A DNA stretch of 64,000 nucleotides from Micrasema longulum (taxonomy: Eukaryota > Arthropoda > Insecta > Trichoptera > Brachycentridae): assembly GCA_022494885.1 (NCBI GenBank), contig JAGVSM010000195.1:124001-188000 (forward strand). The letters are read 5' to 3'. The notes below the pieces were generated by a model, which did no database searches, had not been told where the DNA came from, and was given only the letters and a program-made list of their open reading frames with translations. Numbering within the stretch: the first letter of the stretch is position 1; each line of letters begins with the position of its first letter. The translations under genes were made by a program, and so were the position numbers. Positions 22,426 to 34,500 of the stretch are shown here, one piece after another.

Positions 22426-22670
22426 AAGCTAGGGTTTCCTAGGACAGCGGTGCCCGTATCTTAACGGCCTTAGTGAACGGTGATGCGGTGGACAGCCGTT
22501 GTAACGGTGACTAGAGAGTGGTTTCCCTGGAAAACGGTGTTAAATGGTGTTGATAACACCGTTTTCTTAGGAAACCACTCTTTAGTCAACGTTACGACGG
22601 CTGTCCACCGCATCGCCGTTTACTACGGCCGTTAAGATACGGGCACCGCTGTCCTAGGAAACCCTAGCTT
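22426..22670. repeat. 245-bp near-perfect palindrome
   Basis: Arms of about 117 bases, starting AAGCTAGGGTTTCCTAGGAC and ending in its complement, with about eight mismatches. The loop is a few bases around 22545-22553. GC-rich relative to flanks. No target-site duplication was clear. Probably a MITE. Confidence 0.85.
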
Positions 22671-23870
22671 TAACCCCAGTGCGGGTTTTTTCTCCTAGAT
22701 TAAACTTGCGGATTACACAAATTATTTGAAGATTCTTGATTTGGAAAACAGTATTTCGTTAATTTTTTCTTAGGGGGTATTTATCTTTGGGATGGTACTT
22801 TTGACATAAGACCATAATTACTTTCAGGCATCATATTGCAGGACATATGGCGCTTGACGCGGCCGTTTTTAGGACTATTAATTTCTAGAACAATTCGGCC
22901 AGTTGACATTTCAATTGAATACCTAATATCGACTGAATTCATAGTGCTATTTTTGAATGATTTTTTAATGAGTTATGTATTAAAGTAATGGATAATATAT
23001 CTATGTTATATAATATATCATGAAGTTACGTCGTTTGAGTTGATTTAACGGATGAGAGTTGTTGTATCACACAGAGCCACAGAAAAATATCAATTTATCG
23101 TATATATTACTCACATTATATTATGTACCTTCTATGTAGGTACAAATATATGATATTTTTTTATAGCTTACCTGCAAATAAAATCACCATTCGCCACTGG
23201 CCTCCACCCACTTACCCGGATCCGGTTTAGAAGTCTTGAGGCCTCTTTTCAGATTCGCACATTACAAAAACATTTTTTTTAATTAATGTTCTTTGTTTAA
23301 AAAAGATTCGCGTTTTCTAATCATTTACATTTACCATTTATATTACCGTCAGGGTATCTCAGAATATATAATTAGTTTGCCTGTCACCCTCAATTTTATT
23401 TTTAGTTAGTTATCCCAAGCTAATGTTAGTTCATTAGCTTGTTAGTAAACCGGAAGAAACAATTCCGACTGGGAGAACCAGAGCCGTCACCACCCTCCCT
23501 CCGGCCATTCTGTAACGGTTCGTACAGAGCAACCTTTTCACATTATTTTGCCTGATTCAAAGACAACCTGATTTAGACTTCAATCAGGGTCAAAAGCAAA
23601 AACGCCAAATATTATTGACTACCCTATAATATAGTTACAAAACAGGTTCTCAGCCGGGGTGGGGTTTATTATCGATTTATTAAAGGAACTATATGATGGA
23701 CTATTTTTTTATAGTCGTGCTTCATGACACAACTATGGTCCAAAGTAAAAAAAATATATTTATAAGTTACGCACGGATTAACAAAACTCTTTAAAATCAA
23801 TTTTTGGTTATCCAGCGTGTAATATCAGCAAAACATAATCTTTGTAAATACTTTATTTTAGACGCTGTAA
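22671..23870. other. No gene recognised
   Basis: AT-rich with scattered mixed-composition segments. No domain-bearing frame. Confidence 0.35.
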
Positions 23871-23877
23871 CAAAATC

Positions 23878-24139
23878 TCAATAAAGTAGCGTACTTTTGG
23901 GCCATAGTTGTGTGAAATTACGTCTTCTAAAATATAAAGTTTTCCCAAAAACAGCAGTCACGGACAGTGGTGTTTTGCTTCTAACCCTCCTTACATCATC
24001 TTTCTCTTCGTCGAGCAAATACGGAGAAGTTCCTATAAAGGGCCTCATCCGAAATTCCCCCTCCTTTCCCAATACTACTCAGATAAAGATAGCCAGGAAA
24101 CAAAATCCACTTGCGATATATAAACCTTGTAAATTATAA
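23878..24139. other. Coding-like block, strand unclear
   Basis: Open on both strands: plus 80 codons (VFPKTAVTDSGVLLLTLLTS), minus 64 codons. Less AT-rich than its flanks. Not recognised; TE or a captured fragment are possible. Confidence 0.25.
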
Positions 24140-24356
24140 GCAATATTTTCTTTCTTGAATTTATTTTTATTTTTTAAAACCATATTATTTGTTTTTGTTG
24201 AGTTTTTTTTCTGTCTTCTTAATAATACTTTTCAAAGCATCAAAAACAAAATAATATATGTTCATTATTTTATACGTATACTCTTTTATTTGATTATTAA
24301 TTGAAACTAATGTCTGAGCACCCGATGACAAACTATTATTTTATATGAACATATTA

Positions 24357-25055
24357 CAACAGAGATGAAGAACACCTTAGAGAAGGTAATATAGAAGTCT
24401 AGGCATCTACAGGGCTTCTGACCTGTCAATGGCCACTTTACACACTGTGTAGCATTCACCATTCTAATTTGGTAATGTATCCAAAATAAAACAAGTTTAT
24501 TGGATTGTAATTCTACTTTATTTTTTATAAAATATACAAAGGGTATATTGTGACGCGTTTCGTCTTGTCAGGACATTTTCAAACAAACTAACTTAAATAT
24601 TTACAAAGTTTCCTTATATACTAAAAATAATTGCTATTTTATGTTTGTGGATTTTTATACAAGCCAAAATAAGTAGAGTAATTAAAATTCAATTAGGGTA
24701 TACTGAGTATATTAGAGGAATATTTTGGTTATATTGGGGAAAAACCTTCCATTATTTAGAAACATTTGTAAGGGTATGACTTTAAAATTAATGTAATAAT
24801 TATAAAAATATTGATTTCATTTGTACAGGTTTATTTTGAAAATTATTGTTGAAATTCTACATTGGTGTTTTACACAGGTTTCATTCATGTTTAATGTCAA
24901 GTAAGGTAAAATACATTAAGATTTTATAATATTATTTTATTTATATAATATTATTTTTAAAAAATTCACCATTCTGCTCATATTTTAACATTAAAATTCC
25001 TTCAATTCTCTCATCTGTTGATGTTTGTGAAGTTGAAGAGCTGAAACCTTTATAT
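24357..25055 (-). repeat. Repeat family X copy split by a 498-bp insertion
   Basis: Outer parts 24357-24465 and 24964-25055 are contiguous parts of family X. ATTCACCATTCT occurs at 24454-24465 and again at 24964-24975, a 12-bp target-site duplication around the insert. Confidence 0.8.
24466..24963 (-). mobile_element. Penelope-like insertion with hammerhead-like end, 12-bp TSD
   Basis: On the minus strand CCTGACAAGACGAAACGCGT, then CACAATATACCC (24548-24575 region). GAAACGCGTC shows the palindromic stem III (ACGCGT) and C at the cleavage position; stem II is missing. 498 bp, AT-rich, no ORF. Flanked by ATTCACCATTCT. Confidence 0.6.
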
Positions 25056-25059
25056 ATGC

Positions 25060-25635
25060 TTATTATTTATATTATTATTTTATAGTCTATCGAAACAAAA
25101 TATGTTTTAATACTTTGTTTTCTTTATAATGTATTAATATTGTAATAATGTGTGTAATTTATTGAATAAAGACTATGAAAAAAAAATGTTTCATTAAACT
25201 GCAACTCCCATTTAAAAAATATAAAAAATGAAAACGTATTGCTCAGAATAGAGAAATACGAATGATTCTGTATACGTACTCGTATGCACCGCATAGTTAT
25301 TATGGTGAACATTTTTGTAATGGTTTAGCTAGATTTTAGTTAATATTTTATATAAATATTTCAGACTTCTTGGGCAGTAATTTTAATCCATGTAGTAAAT
25401 ATTTTATTCACTATCGTATAAAGGTCATCTAACACAAAATACCCAGAAATCTATACGTTCAAATATTGCCGATAATGACTTATGAATCGACGATAAATAA
25501 TAATAGTCATTTTAGTTTCCCCCCAAATTCTCCCCAGAAAAAATATTTCGATAATGGAAGGCCCGTTTACAGTCAATATTGGAATTATCAAGCTTTGAAT
25601 TCTTGATTTTGTTACGATTAATGGAAAAGTTACAA
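25060..25635. other. AT-rich DNA, no gene recognised
   Basis: No domain-bearing frame or named repeat seen. Confidence 0.35.
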
Positions 25636-26285
25636 ACAAACAAACAAACCATCACGCCGTTTCCCCGTAAGGGTAGGCAGAGAGGATAGAACGCCACAAC
25701 ACTCTATCTTTGCATACAGATTTTGCTTCCTCTACATTCATACATCTTCTCATGCACGCGCGCCGATTATTCCGACTTTTGACATGTCCATCTTTAAGTA
25801 TTTGTTGGATTTGGTCATGCCATGTCTTTCTCGGTCTTCCTCTATTTCTGCATCCATCAACATTCGCATTGTAAATATTCTTAGCCGTTCTCTCGCTGTC
25901 CATTCGTTCTACATGTCCAAACCAGCGCAGAGCTCCTTTCTTGATTTTGTCGATAATGCTTGTCTCAGCCTTACATAATGTACGGATCTCAACGTTTGTG
26001 CATCTATCGTACATAGTTTTACCACACATTCGCCTGAGAGATCGCATTTCGACAGCATTCAGCCTACTTTCATCCCTGTTTTTCCAAGTCCATACTTCGC
26101 TCCCATACATCAGGGACGGGACCAGAACTCCGTTGTGAACTGCCAATTTTGCCTCTTCTGACAAGCATTTATTTGCCAAGGTCGATTTAAGTGCACCGTT
26201 CACTCTGTTCCGGCACTCACCCTCCTTTCAATATCTTTCTCAGTCATTCTATCCCTAGTGAACATACTTCCCAACTTTTCCATAC
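25636..26285 (-). mobile_element. LINE family A, best-preserved RT C-terminus
   Basis: 183 codons open (25652-26203, minus): NGALKSTLANKCLSEEAKLA, LMYGSEVWTWKNRDESRLNA, VEMRSLRRMCGKTMYDRCTN, LRWFGHVERMDSERTAKNIY, GRPRKTWHDQIQQILKDGHV and LWRSILSAYPYGETA, stop. A 1-bp deletion near 26205 (one G of CCGGG) separates it from KLGSMFTRD upstream. The 3' tail is (CAAA)n-like in plus sense. Confidence 0.88.
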
Positions 26286-26289
26286 TTTG

Positions 26290-27240
26290 CTGTACTTTTT
26301 TTATATTTTTTTTTATTGAATATTTTTTTTTTACAAAATACATTTTTGAAATACAAATAGGTAAATATACAGAACATCTTATATATAACGTTTCTACCTC
26401 TCTAATAAAGTAGATACTTGTGTTTAGAGAGGGAGTTCGTTTCACATTTTTTTTTTTTTTTTATAAACAAAGTAAATTAAAACAAAGTAAATTAAAATTA
26501 AAATTAAAAATAAACAAGGTAAATAAAATAAAAAAATTCTTTGGTATGGAGTCTAGGAAGGGGTGAGTCTTAAATGTTTTTTAATTTTAGTTTTAAAAGT
26601 TTGATAATACTTACTTACTTTTGTTTTGTAAATGACCCCGAGATAGTTACCCCTATAGTTTTGAAATATTATTTAAGAACGCCCTATCCATATGACCAAC
26701 AACTGCTTTAGATTTTATTAATTTAGTTTTTATTTCTTTTTATCATATGCATACTGTCTTAAATTTATTATTGTTTTTTGCTGCAAATTTTATTAGATTG
26801 TGTTTGGTATAAATCAATTTTACATGTAATAAAATATATTGATACGTACGAGATAGTTGATTTTTGTGGTTGATAGAGTTTTTTTTCTTTCAAAGCTTAT
26901 TTAATAAGTATTGTTAAAGAAATATACATAAAAATGATAAATGTAGATGAGTATTATCGTGTATTTATATTTTCGTTTCATAAATATTTAAATTTATTAA
27001 TATTTAGCGTATTTTAGCCGATACGAAACTTCAGCTAGAGTTATCACATTTAACTCTTAAAAGACTGTGGTAAATAATCCCTTTGCGCACGGTGATGTAA
27101 CATTGTGTTACCACTAGTAAAGACGGAATATTCTCAAGTTCAGACATTTGAAAAAAAAAACAAGGAGTCATACTGTTTAATAATTCATTTTCCATCATTT
27201 ATGCAAATAAACATATAATTTAGTACTGTTATAGCAAAAT
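26290..27240. other. AT-rich DNA; possible decayed LINE
   Basis: Poly-T runs at 26300-26335 and 26445-26461. Minus-strand text from about 26880 to 26560 is vaguely RT-tail-like but too decayed to call. Confidence 0.3.
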
Positions 27241-27270
27241 AAATTAAAAATCACAAATACGCCGCTCATG

Positions 27271-27534
27271 TTACGCGCGTGCGTCCCCCGTCACTGTCAT
27301 CAACTGACTGAAGACTGAATCTGTACTAGACAACACCCGCCGCAGAACAGCGTCTCTGTATTCCTTGTTCTGATTTCTATCTTCGTGCTCCCTCTCATAT
27401 AAGGTATCAGTATAGATGTGTTGCTGAATTAGCGGACATTCATTCTTCGCGTAACAAGGATAAATATTTTTTGTATTAACATCCAGCATAGTTATACAAA
27501 TTTTACTTTCCAAATCCGGTGTGAAAATGTCCAT
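27271..27534 (-). CDS. Coding-like minus-strand ORF, 87 aa, unknown
   Basis: An ATG-to-TAA frame of 87 codons with mixed, protein-like composition: six cysteines or prolines in the first half and a charged, helical-looking stretch (YEREHEDRNQNKEYRDAVLR) in the second. It has no signal peptide or membrane segment. The ATG context is cttcaaATGG, and a possible acceptor (tttttag) lies 11 bases upstream of the ATG, so it may be the first coding exon of a spliced transcript. No AATAAA follows; ATTAAA occurs about 95 bases after the stop. It lies 780 bp upstream of the first ATP10 exon in view, on the opposite strand. I do not recognise the product. It could also be a transposon-derived fragment. 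Confidence 0.4.
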   Translation of the reverse strand: MDIFTPDLESKICITMLDVNTKNIYPCYAKNECPLIQQHIYTDTLYEREHEDRNQNKEYRDAVLRRVLSSTDSVFSQLMTVTGDARA

Positions 27535-27539
27535 TTGAA

Positions 27540-28317
27540 GATTACTAAAAATACGAATTCATCATTTAAAAAAATAAGAGAGATATATCAGGTCTTGTGT
27601 CCTATGTCGACTAGCGTGACATCACAGCCACACAACAGTTAAAACGGTGTTTTATTATGTGTACAATACAAAACAATGTATATATATTTGATTGAAGTTG
27701 CATTTATCACATTCATTCAATGCGGACTACAGCTTATCTTAAAATAGTTTTACTGAAATTATTCATACAATGAACAATATTAATAATAATAAACGTAACC
27801 AACAAGATATTTACTTTCACCTAATTCAAGCAATTTTATACAAAGTTCTTTAAGGTTAGTGAAACTGCGAAGTAGCCCCGATCATAGTTTTCACGGTCTG
27901 ATGCTGTGCAGGTCTTACACATCCGACATCATCGGTTTATTCGATGACGCAGCATTTGCCAAAAAATAGAGAGCTAAATGGTTATTTTATTGACTATGAC
28001 GTCATATGCATAAGAAAATTTATCGAGTGTAATAAAAAATCTTAAATGATCTACTTAATTGATTATGACCTCTATAAAGTTTCAGCTACAAAAAATAGGT
28101 ACATTTTTTATCGAGAAATAACAGGTTATTCTCCCTGAAAATGTCCGGATTTCCAAAGCTTTCTTCAAAAAATATAGTTTTCCGTTAAAATATTGTCATC
28201 TTTCTTGATAAAATTTCTTGAGAGCTGATGAATCCAGTAATTTTCTGCATAGTTTTGGCCATCTCAAAATGTTGTTGACGAAAAATAATTATTTACGTAT
28301 ATTTTTTTTCTTTACAG
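27540..28317. other. No gene recognised; intron before the first ATP10 exon in view
   Basis: AT-rich; TGACGTCA at 27997-28004; polypyrimidine tract and acceptor at 28301-28317. Confidence 0.4.
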
Positions 28318-28522
28318 CTCAATAGACCGGTATAAGAAGGTTCTGTGGAAGGAAGTGCGCGTGGGAGATCTCGTCCACCTTTCCAACAATGAAGTGGTTC
28401 CTGCAGACCTCGTGTTACTGCGTTCCTCGGACCCCTCGGGACTGTGCTACTTGGACACTTGCAACTTGGATGGAGAGTCCAACCTTAAGCCTCGCCAGGT
28501 CGTCACCGGCTTCCAGGATAAG
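28318..28522 (+). CDS. ATP10: ATP10 exon: actuator domain with DGES loop
   Basis: Acceptor tttacag ends at 28317, after a pyrimidine-rich run; donor GTAGAG starts at 28523 (phase 0). It encodes 68 residues of the A domain, including [21 protein letters not shown] and LDGESNLK. The glutamate of DGES (28475-28477) is the dephosphorylation residue of the family. Most P4-ATPases have DGET, so serine replaces threonine here. The first base completes a codon begun in an upstream exon that is not in view. Confidence 0.95.
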
Positions 28523-31500
28523 GTAGAGATCTATTGAGTGTAATTATAAATATGTTGAGTTGCTTTGGAGTACTTTTTCCAACGAACCCAATAAAAACAA
28601 AAATGAAAACGTCATGATTTCAAAATTGTATTATTTGGCGAATTAAATGATAAGGAATGGAATTATTTTGCGAATTAAATGATGACAAGGAATGGAATTA
28701 TTTTGCGAATTAAATGATGACAAGGAATGGAATTATTTTGGGAATTAAATGATGACAAGGAATGAAATTATTTAACACGGACACAGTAATGGAGTTGTAT
28801 GGGAAGTAAAGGTTAGGGGATTCGTGGAAAGATATTTAATAATGTTGCAGACCATAGAATTATAATAGTCTAGATATCGCGTTCGCACACAACTTAGTTG
28901 TTTTACATTTTGTCCATTTATTAAAATTGTAGATGTCGTTTAGTACGCAACTGCCGATTTAAATTCAACTTCGCCGTGTTTTGTTGTTTTTAAGTGTCAA
29001 AATACTGCTGGGATTAAAAGAGAATAGGGTGGGATCACATTTCACGTGTAAGTAGCGAATTCACAAATAAAGTTATTTAAGAATTCGATTATTTTACCGT
29101 CTGTCAGATTATTAAATAAAACAAGGCGGACATTTCGTTAGTATTGCCAGGGTTATCGAATTTATTACTGGCTTTCTTAATTAATTACTTAATTACTAAA
29201 TGCTTATTTAATGTTTTTTTAACGTTTGCCTAGTAAAAAAACACGTACTCTTACTAGGCTAACGTTAAAAAACGTTACTTAACTAATCCTACTTAATCCA
29301 CTAGTTTTTTTTCCGTGTTTATTGCAATTTACTTCGTGACTCTCCGATTGATTTAAGTAAATTAAATTCCTCGTTGCATTCATTCCGCGTGTCTGCTATG
29401 GCTGGATTGTTATCGTCAAAACTGAAACTGACCCAGGGTCTCACGTTCTTGGGCGAGGTTTCATTATTTAGCCGACCCATGCAGCGGCGTCCTTGTTGCA
29501 CGGTGGTCAGTAACTACTAGATCATCAGCAGCACGAACTGTCCAGCTGCCTCATTCTGAACAGATTCGATTGTTTTATACTGTATTCACAGTTCACATAC
29601 CACCTTTATGATTTATTGCACGACACCGGAATAGCGCAGCGCACCAACCTTCGTGATTTCAGTTTTGTTCTTTTATACTGCTCCCGTTTGGCCGAGTGAC
29701 AGTATGTATGCATATCAGCGGTTCCTAAAAGGTGCTCCGCGGAACCCCGGGTTTCCGCGAAAGGGGTTCCGAGAATTAGGGCTTATTGTCGTAGAAAACA
29801 GGCAGTCGATGTCGGGTTAAAAAAATTCGCCCGCACGTACAGAATCCATCGAAAATCAGACCTAACCCAGTGGCTTATTGAATTAGGAAGAAAAGAAACT
29901 TAAAGTTTATTAAACTACATTGCAAGGTAAGTTATATTAATAGTAATGTTATCAGCCTCCTAAAACGAGCGTCTTGAGGATGCGGCGGTGGACCTGGCTT
30001 GGACACGTGCTGCGCATGCCTCAGGAGAATCTAAACCCAAGTTGCGTCTTCTTTAAACCTGCGGGCTCACGCCGTCCTGGAAGGCCGTCAATGACGATCT
30101 TTAGACTTTATTCGTCGGAGTTAAGGGGCGCTGGATTGACGTGGGAAGAGGCAAAAATGCTGGCTGGCGATAGGGTCTCCTGGAGGCAACTGGTGATGTC
30201 CACGTGCTCCACTTAGGAGCGGATGTGGAAAAGAAGAATATTATCCACAACAATTTAAACACTCTACAATACAATACAAGAAGGATAAAATTTATATATA
30301 CATGTGTATGAAAGGGTGTGTATGTTTATGTGTATGTATATGTATGAATATATATGTATACATACATATATGTATGTATATATGCGTGTGTATGTAGGTG
30401 TAATGTATGAATGTGTATGAATGTTTATTTGCACACGTGTGTGTGTATATGCATGGAGATATATAAATAAACATATATGTTAGTCTGCCTTAGCACGGAT
30501 CTTTTCCTACTAGGCATTACTTTATAATATATATATTTTTTAATATATTTAAAAATTTAAAAAAAACTGTGTCTGAGTATGAGAATTTGATTGATATTGA
30601 GAGTTCATCCTCTCTAAAACTTCGAATCAGCTTATTTAAACTGGAATGAATTTTAGGCTGGACTTAAAGATGAATACCCCGCAGTCGTTGAGAAGGCTAT
30701 CATGGTTCTGATTCCGTTTGTATTGACTTTCCGATGAGAGACTAGCTTTTCAGCTACACTACACTAAAAACAAGTTCAGAACTAGACTGGATGCCGCTCC
30801 AGATCTCCGTATTCAGTATTCAATTGTCGGACTTTAAACCTAATTCTAGTGCTATTATAAGTAAAACTTTGAAAATAATCATTCGAATCACATAAAATAC
30901 GTGCAGTAAAGATTTTTAATTCAAAATGGGTCTTAAAAATATATATTTTTCCAATTTCGTTTTTACTGTCAATATGGGGTTCCGCCAAAAAAGGTAGATC
31001 AATTAGGGTTCCACAGCCAAAAAAATTTAAGAACCGCTGATGTATACTATACTTCAGTTCAATTGTTGGACATGTTTTTATAATGATGTAACTAAAGTAC
31101 GAGTCGTGCGGCTTTAAATTTTTGTATTTATATTTATCAGGTCGCCATTTTTTCCCTAAAATAAGAAATTATCCACATTTATTTTGCTGTGTGAAAATTC
31201 ATTTCGCGTTTACTAGATAGCCCTTTTATAATAAACATACATTGGGTTCAGCATTTATAAAACACCTAGCCGTTTAATAGTACTTGAGATTCCGATTACA
31301 TCTAATATTAATGTCTTATAAAACGAAACAATACGGACCAAAATGGACACCAAGTAGTTGGAATAATAGGCATCATCCCTCTGTAACTACACTCGTGCAT
31401 CTACTATCTTCCAGGAATTATCAAGAAGCCAGTAGGCCGCATGGCGGCGGTATCTACCTACTATCTACAAATGCTACTCTTCGTACATCTTCCTTGTTAC

Positions 31501-34500
31501 AACAGTACTTTATATATTTCGTTTTTTATTGCTTACTTCTTGGCATGAACACTTGACAAATTTACTAATGTTTACGTTTATTTTTGTAAATTTATTGATA
31601 TCGTTTTAAGTTGCTAAAATTCCACTCGTCCATGAGCTTTGTAGTTGCACGACGATTTGTAAACTAGCTTCTACATGTAAATATTATCAACTATAAAACA
31701 TCTAAGTTTTCTAAATGGGATTTCGAATTCCAACCGTCCATACGCTTAGTATAATTCGCTTTAAAAATAAACCCAAGATCTTTAATTTGGTAATTGCGTG
31801 GTAAAACTACATTGTTCATGTTGTACGGAAATAATACCGTTACATCCTTGTCGGTTTGATTAAAAGCATCCACAACATAGCCGAATCCGTTTTAAAGACT
31901 AAATGTCTTTCTTCGTATTCTCTCATACAAGCATGCATTTTATTTTCATTACGAATTGCTTTTATTTCTTCCTCTTCTAACCAAATTCAGTAAGGAAAGC
32001 CGCGTACAAATATTTACATTCACAACTTTCAGTGTTTCTTTTGACTGTCGCCGTAAACACCTTCATCGTCTTCATGGTAAGGACAAGGGATCACCCAGTT
32101 CAAACCCCTTATATGTCGACAGCGATAGGAAAAGTTAGTATCTACTCTTTGGAGCAACAGAACGCCCCACATGACCGGTCACCGGCGGCGCACCCAAAAG
32201 CAGCAGACTTACCCGAATACTACTGTCTGCAAACCAACTTTTGCCACCACTCATGCCTACTCAAACTGTGATTATTGAAGAATTTTCTTGTTATACCATG
32301 TATATTGTGGATTACATCGAAATAATTTCAGCACAAATATTATTTTATGTAGAATTATGTGAAATCATAGCTTGTCAAGAGTTTTTTTTTTAAAGAAATA
32401 TTTGCGTTCTTATGATTTACCCAAATATTTAATTTTGAGGGCCATTTTCAACGAGTTGTAAATAACTCACTATTGGAAAATAGGAATCAAGTTGGGATAG
32501 AGTAGGATTCGAACCACGGACCTTTGGTCCGTGAGTCCGAGACACTAGCCACAGGACCACAACCCGATAAGTTAATTTCAATTGATTCAATTCAATTCAA
32601 TTAAACATTTCAATTGAAGTTTTCCGACGAAGATACTTACAGTTTCTAATAAATGAACACGTTTTCGTTCAGAAAATTTTATTTTGCTTTATAGACAATT
32701 GAAGATAACTCTAATAAAATAAATAAAATAACTTTGTTTTTAACCACTAATTTTTATTTTTCACCGAGCGGTTTCAAAGCAAACAAGCTTCTTTGTCAAG
32801 GTTTACGTAACTACGTAAACTTACGTAAACCTTGACAAAGAAGCTTGTTTGCTTTGAAACCGGTCGGTGAAAAATAAAAATTAGTAGTTAAAAACAAAGT
32901 TGTTTTATTTATTTTATTATAATGAATAACCACAAAGTTAGTGCTTCAAATATAAACTTTTTAGAAGATAACTCTGTTAACTTCCTAATGTAATCGGGCA
33001 TCATATTTACTATCCAAGGTAACATGTTATTTTTTTTTTTTCCTGAAAAATTAAATAGAACTATGTTGTCAACGGTAGATTTATTAGGTTTGAGCAGATT
33101 GGCCGCATCGCGTTGTGTTAAGGGGGGTTGAGGCTATCGGATTCCGTGACCGTGCGATATTTCAGGGGCCCACGTGTTGATCGCACGTGGCGGCCCTTAC
33201 AGTCAGCCGTGAATAATGGAGGCCCCGGTAATTGGCTATCGAATGTGGGTTTTACTAAATCGGGGGCGAGTCACGCGATAGGACTGGCTGTGGGCGGAGG
33301 GCGTTTATCTGCACGGGGCAAGTTATTGCACATTCTATTACCCCGCATTTTGTAAATCACCCCCCAATAATACAATTCGTATAAATACACCTGTTTTTCA
33401 TGTTTACTTAGCTTACTTAAACCATGCCCAATCCCTAGGTGGAGCATATGGTGTCTACGGAATCTCTCGAGGCCTTTCGGTCTGTGGCCAACTCCCGTGT
33501 GTCCCAATTCAGGTTCGCGCCCCGTTGTTCAGACGTGAACTACCTCTTTCTGGAGGCATCCGTAATATATGGCCTAGCCAGCCGTATCGCCTCCGCTTGA
33601 TGAGGTTGCTGCGTCCGTTGTTTTATTTCTCCAAAACTCGATAGTTTGCTGTTTTGGGCTCTAGTGAGGTGCCACGATTCGCATCCGTAGAGAAAACGAC
33701 CAGAAGCTACGCAGGCATTGTATAGGCGATATTTAGTTTTCACCGAATAAATTTTTAGTCTCCAGACAGCTTTCGTACTGTTAAATATTGTTGAGTGCCC
33801 TCGGCACGGGCAACCCCAGTGAGATTATTTATTATTTATTTACTAAAAGAAAGCAACATCAATTATAACAAATTATCTAAAATTTTAGGCCAATTATAGT
33901 TTTCTATACACTAAATTCAATGATAAAAAAAAATAATAAAAGAAAATGTTTTTTGTGTTTTCGGACTTTAAAATCCTTTCGCCGGCGGATCCATTCGGAG
34001 TAACCCCAGATCAGCTTTCCGTCCTTTCTTCTTTCGAACAAGAGAAAATAATTACAATATAAAAAAAAAAGAACTGAAGAAATATCTTCTAGATACTTTA
34101 TAGTGCCTGTTTATAAATAAATCTGTAAAATATAAATAAACCTGTCATAAAAAAAAAACGTGTCCCACCGAAAAGTCTTTAGACTTAGTGGGTAACAAAT
34201 TCTTATACGTATTTTTAAATTATAAAATAAACGCTGCTCTGCAGCACTGAAACTGAAGTGTACAAAAAAAATATTATGTAGGTACAGTTAGATTAAATTA
34301 TAATTTTTATTTTTAATTGAGGTTCTAGCATTTTCTTTAAATTTGTTTAGAGAGAGGAAATATATATCTTTTTATATATCTATTTTAGTAAAAAATGTGT
34401 TGTAATTATTTAGAATTCTGGGAAAAGATGCATTCTTATTATTATTCGTGCTTGAAATACCAACATGAAACGATTGTTTATAATGTGAAAAAATGCATTA

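Larger units (their letters stand above)
29716..31039. mobile_element. hAT-like element, non-autonomous, with LINE insertions
   Basis: Ends CAGCGGTTCCTAAA and TTTAAGAACCGCTG are inverted repeats of the hAT type. Flanks ATGCATAT (29708-29715) and ATGTATAC (31040-31047) fit an 8-bp target duplication of the nTnnnnAn form with two transitions. Inner ends share GGTTCCGC and GGAACCCC motifs. A 68-codon minus frame (30782-30988) near the right end may be transposase debris. Confidence 0.65.

Noticed and set aside
1..28317. Missing N-terminal ATP10 exons
   Set aside because: I looked for the FHR.AN.YFL and IKD..EDYRR signatures and saw none; they are probably upstream of the window.
30292..30474. 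60-codon minus frame
   Set aside because: Encoded by a TATG/TACA microsatellite.
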